Part shown: in pieces, positions 52,878-57,581 of the stretch
How positions within the stretch are numbered: position 1 is the stretch's first letter
Layout of the letters: each line of letters begins with the position of its first letter
Assembly (NCBI GenBank): GCA_900547475.1
Contig: URGW01000023.1
Span: forward strand, 1 to 57,581
Length of the DNA: 57,581 bases
Reading direction: 5' to 3'
Source: an uncultured Clostridium sp.
GTDB lineage: Bacteria; Bacillota; Clostridia; Clostridiales; Clostridiaceae
The notes under the pieces: generated by a model
The model's database searches: none
What the model was told of the DNA's origin: nothing
Seen by the model: the letters and a program-made list of their open reading frames with translations, nothing else
Program-made: the position numbers and the translations under genes

Positions 52878-53792
52878 ATGGAAGAGTTAAATGTTAATAA
52901 ATTAAAACAAATAAGAAAAGTAGAATCAAATAAATTAAAAGAAGAAAAAGTAAAGAAAAAAACTAAATATACTGGATTATATTTTGTATTGCCAAGTTTA
53001 CTAGGGGTAGCAGTATTTACACTGCTTCCCTTCTTAGATGTATTTCTTAGATCTTTTCAAAGTGCAATTTCAAGAGAATTTATAGGATTTCAGAATTATA
53101 CTGAAGTGTTCAATAATTCAGCTTTTAAATTAGCGTCTAATAATACTATAAAGTTTGTTCTTGTATGTATACCGTTATTATTATCATTATCATTAATAAT
53201 AGCTGTATTATTAAATAAATTTGTAGAAGCATCAAAGATACTAAGAACAGCCTTTTTAATACCAATGGCAGTGCCTATAGCTTCAGTAGTATTAATATGG
53301 AATATTGTTTTTCATGAACAAGGATTCTTAAGTGCTATGCTAGATAAATTTAATATGGCAGGTCAAGATTGGATGAGTACAGGATGGGCTTTTTGGATAT
53401 TAGTATTTAGTTATATATGGAAAAATCTAGGGTGCAATATTATCTTGTGGTTAGCTGGATTAAATTCTATATCTAAAGAGATATATGAGTCAGCTAAGGT
53501 AGATGGAGCAAATAATTTACAATGTTTTACTAAGATAACAATACCTTGTTTAAAACCTACGTTGTATACAGTAGCAGTATTATCTCTTCTTAATTCATTT
53601 AAGGTATTTAGAGAGGCATATTTAGTTGCAGGTGATTATCCGGATAAGAGTATGTATTTATTACAACACTTATTTAATAATTGGTTTAGAGAATTAGATT
53701 TTAGTAAAATGGCAGCTGCATCTATACTTATGGCAGCGATAATATTTATATTGATTATGTTATTACAAAGAGCATGGGAAAAACAGGATTAG
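52878..53792 (+). CDS. ABC transporter permease (MalF/UgpA type)
   Basis: 304 residues, six helices. The EAA-type loop ESAKVDGANNLQCFTKITIP is typical of carbohydrate-uptake permeases. The N-terminal 33 residues are very basic (Lys-rich). It starts one base after the previous stop, so it is tightly coupled. Works with the next permease. An ATPase (MsmX-like) must come from elsewhere because none is in the operon. Confidence 0.9.
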   Translation: MEELNVNKLKQIRKVESNKLKEEKVKKKTKYTGLYFVLPSLLGVAVFTLLPFLDVFLRSFQSAISREFIGFQNYTEVFNNSAFKLASNNTIKFVLVCIPLLLSLSLIIAVLLNKFVEASKILRTAFLIPMAVPIASVVLIWNIVFHEQGFLSAMLDKFNMAGQDWMSTGWAFWILVFSYIWKNLGCNIILWLAGLNSISKEIYESAKVDGANNLQCFTKITIPCLKPTLYTVAVLSLLNSFKVFREAYLVAGDYPDKSMYLLQHLFNNWFRELDFSKMAAASILMAAIIFILIMLLQRAWEKQD

Positions 53793-53810
53793 GGTGAGGT
53801 GATTTATACA

Positions 53811-54653
53811 ATGAAGAAAAAGATAGTATTTATTATATTAGTTGCAATATCTATATTTATGTGTTTCCCAGTTATATTTTTATTAGCGGGTTCATTTATG
53901 AGTGTAGATGAATTAAACGCTTATCTTGCACCAGTATTATCTGAAAAGGGTAAAGGATATGTAAGTTGGGGGTTGTTACCTAGTTATCCTACTTTGAGAG
54001 CATATGTAGAATTATTATTTGATACTCCGGAATTCTTTATAATGTTTTGGAACTCTGTAAAAATAGTATTTTTATCAGTAACTGGACAACTTATAGTTGG
54101 CATTCCAGCAGCTTGGGGATTTGCAAGATATAAATTCCCATTTAAGAAACTGTTATTCACAATTTATATAGTTGTAATGTTAATGCCCTTCCAAGTTACA
54201 ATGTTATCAAGTTACTTAGTATTAGATAAGTTACACCTTCTTAACACACATGGAAGCATAATATTACCTGCTATATTTTCAACATTTTCAGTATTTATAA
54301 TGTATAGATTCTTCTGTAATATACCAGAGTCAATTATTGAATCAGCAAGAATAGATGGTGCTAGTGAACTTATTATTTTTGCTAAGATAGGTATTCCGTT
54401 AGGAATGCCAGGTATAATGTCAGCTATTGTATTACAATTTTTAGAATATTGGAACTTAATAGAGCAACCATTGACGTTTTTAAAAGATAAGGCTTTATGG
54501 CCACTATCAATTTATTTACCAAATATTACTTTAGAAAATGCTGATATAGCATTTACAGCATCTGCTGTAACATTAATAGCTGCTATAATAGTATTTTTTG
54601 CAGGTCAAAGCTATTTAGAGCAAGGTATTGCGGCATCAGCAGTAAAGGAATGA
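53811..54653 (+). CDS. ABC transporter permease (MalG/UgpE type)
   Basis: 280 residues from ATG 53811 (GGGTGAGGTGA upstream). Six helices, EAA loop ESARIDGASELIIFAKIGIP. Forms the channel with the preceding permease. Six bases later the HlyD-like gene begins, showing that an adaptor protein belongs to the same unit. Confidence 0.9.
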   Translation: MKKKIVFIILVAISIFMCFPVIFLLAGSFMSVDELNAYLAPVLSEKGKGYVSWGLLPSYPTLRAYVELLFDTPEFFIMFWNSVKIVFLSVTGQLIVGIPAAWGFARYKFPFKKLLFTIYIVVMLMPFQVTMLSSYLVLDKLHLLNTHGSIILPAIFSTFSVFIMYRFFCNIPESIIESARIDGASELIIFAKIGIPLGMPGIMSAIVLQFLEYWNLIEQPLTFLKDKALWPLSIYLPNITLENADIAFTASAVTLIAAIIVFFAGQSYLEQGIAASAVKE

Positions 54654-54659
54654 TAATTT

Positions 54660-55964
54660 ATGAGTAAAAAAGAAAAAATTAAAAAAGTTATAAATTTTAA
54701 ATATATGAAAAAAGGAAATGATACTTTACAGAAAAAAGCGGTAAAGGCATTGTTTGCATTTTTAATATTGATGATAGGATGCACAATGTTATCTAGGGCT
54801 GCAGATTCTATGACTATACCAAGAGTTAAAGTTGATAAGCCAAAGACTAAAACAATAGTAGATGAAATTACCGCTAAAGGTGTAGTTGCAAAAAATAGAG
54901 AAGAAAAAATTTCTGTAGTTGAAGGTCTTAAGATTAATTATGTAAATATAAGTGAAGGTTCAATTATTAAAGTTGGAGATACTTTAGTTGAACTTGATAC
55001 TGAAGATTTAGAGAAAAAGGTTAATGAAATTAAAGAAAATATATCGCAAGAACAAAAGACTTTAACACGTGCAACTGAAGATTATAATAAAGCTATAAAT
55101 GCTAAAAAACAAGCTGTACAAAGTGCTTTAAATGAGATGAATGCAGCAAAGCAAGCATTAGATAATTATTCAAAGTTAAGTGATGAAGAAAAGGAGCCAG
55201 GAATAGAAGAAAGTTTATATTCTGATTATCAATCAAAAAAATCTATGTATGATGCAGCTGTAGCTGAGTCAAATGATACTGTAGATTTAGATAGAGCACT
55301 TCAGGATACAAAGGATTCTCTTAAAATTGATGAATATAATAAAGAACTTGCAAAACTTCAACCTTTACTAGATGCTAGTGGAAAAATTATTTCAGAAAAG
55401 GAAGGAATAGTTACTAGTGTTGTTGCAGAAAATGGTGGAGTTACAACGGATACTATAGCATCAATTGCAGATAAGAATGAAGGATATAAATTTGTTGGGC
55501 AAATTGCTAAAGAAAATAGAACTTCAATAAAACAAGGGCAATCCGTTGCTGTAAACTTAGGTACTTATGGTATTATTGAAAATTTAACTATAGATTCTAT
55601 CTCTAAAAATCAAGATAATGCTGATACTTTAAATGTAACAGTTGTTTTACCAGTAGGAATAGGAGAAATTGATGATAGTGGAGAAATTATAGTTTCAAGT
55701 AAATCAAAGAAATATGGTACATGTGTTCCATTATCTGCCTTAAGGCAAGGTGAGGGTAGTAATTATTATGTATTAGTTGTTACTGAAAAAGAAACTGTAT
55801 TAGGTGAAGAGTTAACAGCCAAAAAAGTTGATGTAAAAGTTGAAAAAAGAGATGGTGAATATGCAGCAGTGACTGAAGGTTCATTAGGAAGAAATGATAA
55901 AATAATTATTGATAGTAATAAAATAGTAGAAGATGGCGATAGAGTTCGTCTGGAGACTGAATGA
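54660..55964 (+). CDS. MacA/HlyD-like membrane fusion adaptor
   Basis: 434 residues. One N-terminal membrane helix (about 30-47), then a first beta strand region VDEITAKGVVAKNREEKISV, a lipoyl-like half (GSIIKVGDTLVELDTEDLEK), a coiled coil at about 115-235, the second lipoyl half (GKIISEKEGIVTSVVAENGG) and a barrel domain. This is the order of periplasmic adaptor subunits of MacAB or RND efflux pumps, here in a Gram-positive host. Its presence in an import-type ABC operon is odd. The stop overlaps the next gene start by four bases. Confidence 0.85.
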   Translation: MSKKEKIKKVINFKYMKKGNDTLQKKAVKALFAFLILMIGCTMLSRAADSMTIPRVKVDKPKTKTIVDEITAKGVVAKNREEKISVVEGLKINYVNISEGSIIKVGDTLVELDTEDLEKKVNEIKENISQEQKTLTRATEDYNKAINAKKQAVQSALNEMNAAKQALDNYSKLSDEEKEPGIEESLYSDYQSKKSMYDAAVAESNDTVDLDRALQDTKDSLKIDEYNKELAKLQPLLDASGKIISEKEGIVTSVVAENGGVTTDTIASIADKNEGYKFVGQIAKENRTSIKQGQSVAVNLGTYGIIENLTIDSISKNQDNADTLNVTVVLPVGIGEIDDSGEIIVSSKSKKYGTCVPLSALRQGEGSNYYVLVVTEKETVLGEELTAKKVDVKVEKRDGEYAAVTEGSLGRNDKIIIDSNKIVEDGDRVRLETE

Positions 55965-57187
55965 TAAGGTATTTAAAGCACATAGTTAGAATAATTCTTA
56001 TATTTGCTTTAATTATGTGCTGGGGAATATCCTTAGGTTATGCAAATAATATAGGAAGTGAAAATAAGACTTTAAATTTCTATTTTGAAAATGAAAATTA
56101 TAACACAGAATTAATTGAGACTATAAAAAAGGAAGATCAAGAGCTAGCCGTAGTGGGATGGGCTGAAGAATCATCACAATCTGCTAATAATCCTGACTTA
56201 GGAAAAACAGCAAATGATTTAGATGTTCTAATTATAAAAGGTTCATCTAATCTATTAGTTAAAGGATCAAATTTATTTGCTGATGATTTAGAAGGGTGCT
56301 TAATAGATATTGATACATCTTATAAATTATTTGGAAGTAGTAACTGTGTAGGAAGAGAGATTATTTATAAGGATAGAACTTTAATTGTAAGAGGAATTTT
56401 AAAAGGTTCTAAAGCTAATATTATGGTTCAAGCTCCAAAAGACTCTTCACAAGTTTTAGATGGATTAACAATAGATGGTACAGACTTAACATTAAATAAA
56501 ATTGAAGATTTTAAAATGAAATTTAGTATTAATGAAATGGCTATTAATGGGGATATATATTATATGATAGCTAAGTTTATAGCATTAATATTCCCAATTA
56601 TAGCTTTAGTATTGATTTTAATTAAGGTAATAGCTAGTTTATTTAAATCAAGAAATAAACCAGTTTTAGTAATTTTATATATTTTAATGTCTATTGCTTC
56701 AGTATTTATATTTTTTAAGGTTACAAACATTAAAATTTCTATTCCTTTAGATATGATTCCAAATAAGTGGTCTGATTTTGATTTTTGGAGTAAGATGGGG
56801 AAAGAATATAAGGAAAAGTTTGAATATGTACTTTATATGAAAAAGTATGGAGTTGATATTTACAATATAGAAAATTTATTAAAATCAGTATTATACTCAA
56901 TATTTACAGTAATATTATTTGTAATTAACTTAAAGATTATAAAAATAAATGATATTAAAACATTAATAATTAATAATGGGGTTTCAATAATTTGTTCATT
57001 TATTGCTATATTAATGATTTGGAATAAGTATAATTTTGATGTAAATATACCTATGATATGGTTGATATATCCTTTATATATTTGTGGAGATTACTTTATA
57101 AAAGTCCATGGAAAGTATTTAATTTATAAAGAAGAAGTAAATACTGAAGTGAAAAATAATGATATAATAGATGAAGCAGTTTGTTAA
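55961..57187 (+). CDS. MacB periplasmic-core-like membrane protein
   Basis: 408 residues. An N-terminal membrane helix (10-28), an extracellular domain with DLEGCLIDIDTSYKLFGSSN and VGREIIYKDRTLIVRGILKG, which resembles the MacB periplasmic core (PCD), then about four or five transmembrane helices. It is not an FtsX permease in the usual sense because the ERTKEIGILRAIG-type motif is absent. Overlaps the adaptor by four bases. Probably assembles with it. A terminator hairpin overlaps its stop. Confidence 0.65.
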   Translation: MIRYLKHIVRIILIFALIMCWGISLGYANNIGSENKTLNFYFENENYNTELIETIKKEDQELAVVGWAEESSQSANNPDLGKTANDLDVLIIKGSSNLLVKGSNLFADDLEGCLIDIDTSYKLFGSSNCVGREIIYKDRTLIVRGILKGSKANIMVQAPKDSSQVLDGLTIDGTDLTLNKIEDFKMKFSINEMAINGDIYYMIAKFIALIFPIIALVLILIKVIASLFKSRNKPVLVILYILMSIASVFIFFKVTNIKISIPLDMIPNKWSDFDFWSKMGKEYKEKFEYVLYMKKYGVDIYNIENLLKSVLYSIFTVILFVINLKIIKINDIKTLIINNGVSIICSFIAILMIWNKYNFDVNIPMIWLIYPLYICGDYFIKVHGKYLIYKEEVNTEVKNNDIIDEAVC

Positions 57188-57210
57188 TAGCAGACTGTTT
57201 CTTTTATTTT
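57173..57210 (+). terminator. Terminator overlapping the end of the operon
   Basis: GAAGCAGT (57173-57180, inside the coding region) pairs with ACTGTTTC (57194-57201), followed by TTTTATTTT. Confidence 0.75.
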
Positions 57211-57239
57211 AAATAGTACATTGTTAATGGAGGAAAAAT

Positions 57240-57488
57240 ATGAGAGATATATCTAATTTTAAAGGTAAGATTTTCAGACATTTTAAGGGAGATTTATATT
57301 TGGTTGAAGACTTTGTTAAGCATTCTGAAACTCAAGAAACTATGGTTCTTTATAGAGCTTTATATGGAGAGTGTGGACTTTTCGTAAGACCATATGATAT
57401 GTTTGTGGAAGAAGTTCCAGAAGGAAAAATTAATCCAACAGGACAAAAATATAGATTCCAAGAATTCGAAGTCAAAAGCGTAAAATAA
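57240..57488 (+). CDS. DUF1653-family protein
   Basis: 82 residues, RBS GGAGG before ATG 57240. The FRHFKGDLYLVEDFVKHSET opening with MVLYRALYGECGLFVRPYDM is characteristic of DUF1653 proteins, small beta-rich proteins of unknown function found widely in Firmicutes and proteobacteria. Expressed alone after a terminator. Confidence 0.85.
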   Translation: MRDISNFKGKIFRHFKGDLYLVEDFVKHSETQETMVLYRALYGECGLFVRPYDMFVEEVPEGKINPTGQKYRFQEFEVKSVK

Positions 57489-57510
57489 CTAAATTGTTCG
57501 TTAGGTGTAA

Positions 57511-57581
57511 GCGAAAAAATGAAATATTTATTTTCCAGGAAACGTGAAATTTTCACCTAGAATTTATATAATTGATTCCGT
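57511..57581. repeat. Second copy of the long hairpin repeat (left arm)
   Basis: The first 60 bases (from GCGAAAAAATGAAATATTTA) match 42346-42405 with few differences, including the block GTGAAATTTTCACCTAGAAT. The copy runs past the window edge, so the right arm is not seen. It again lies immediately after a gene, as in the xdhA case. Confidence 0.8.

Overview
The window is low-GC, AT-rich DNA with tightly packed genes, strong GGAGG-type ribosome binding sites and many U-tract hairpin terminators. It looks like a chromosome segment of a cluster I Clostridium, probably an anaerobic gut species. The bile salt hydrolase, the xanthine dehydrogenase set, the PLP amino acid decarboxylase, the TcdE-type holin and the XRE/serine-recombinase mobile DNA all fit. 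The species cannot be fixed from sequence reading alone.

Layout. (1) 1-12190: late part of a siphovirus-type prophage. In order: a collagen-like head fibre (cut by the window edge), head-tail connector genes, major tail protein, a tail assembly chaperone pair joined by a -1 ribosomal frameshift, tape measure, distal tail protein, tail-associated protein, a pectate-lyase-fold tail spike, a ribbon-helix-helix (RHH) gene inside paired repeats, a reverse-strand HEPN-like accessory gene, holin and amidase. Capsid, portal, terminase and integrase are not in the window. (2) 12190-14690: a plasmid-type segment with a ParM-like actin, a small ParR-like partner, centromere-like repeats, small RHH and membrane proteins, and a structured, terminator-ended stretch that may be a non-coding RNA. 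(3) 14690-17750: wreckage. There is the C-terminal remnant of what looks like a type III restriction subunit, an IS21-family element with intact istA and frameshifted istB, and the C-terminal stump of a large serine recombinase. The two IS flanks do not belong to one gene, which points to IS-mediated rearrangement. (4) 17830-28520: a defence-island-like block. It has an XRE regulator behind a clear promoter, two unrecognised genes, a SIR2-type NADase candidate, a decayed second XRE gene, and then the most interesting pair: a 795-residue protein whose N-terminal half carries nearly the complete endonuclease IV metal-ligand pattern, translationally coupled to a protein of about 1,104 residues with two DUF262 (ParB/GmrS-like) domains. 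A HEPN-motif protein follows. (5) 28880-57581: ordinary chromosome. It holds bile salt hydrolase, a hotdog thioesterase, a MacB-type ABC exporter, an Orn/Lys/Arg decarboxylase, a purine-hydroxylase cluster (XdhC-like, xanthine permease, FAD, 2Fe-2S and Mo subunits, MocA-like), four tRNAs, a PAS histidine kinase, a split permease, a patatin, a cation-diffusion-facilitator gene broken by an in-frame TGA, a sugar-type ABC operon with added MacA/MacB-like proteins, and a DUF1653 protein.

How they work together. The tail genes form one transcription unit ending in lysis. ParM, ParR and the repeats would form a segregation cassette, suggesting the prophage or an element fused to it once replicated as a plasmid. 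The xdh cluster would take up purine, insert the molybdenum cofactor and oxidise xanthine or a related heterocycle. The two-gene endonuclease-IV-like/DUF262 module is the best candidate for an undescribed system. Its function in defence is inferred from domain types and neighbourhood, not shown.
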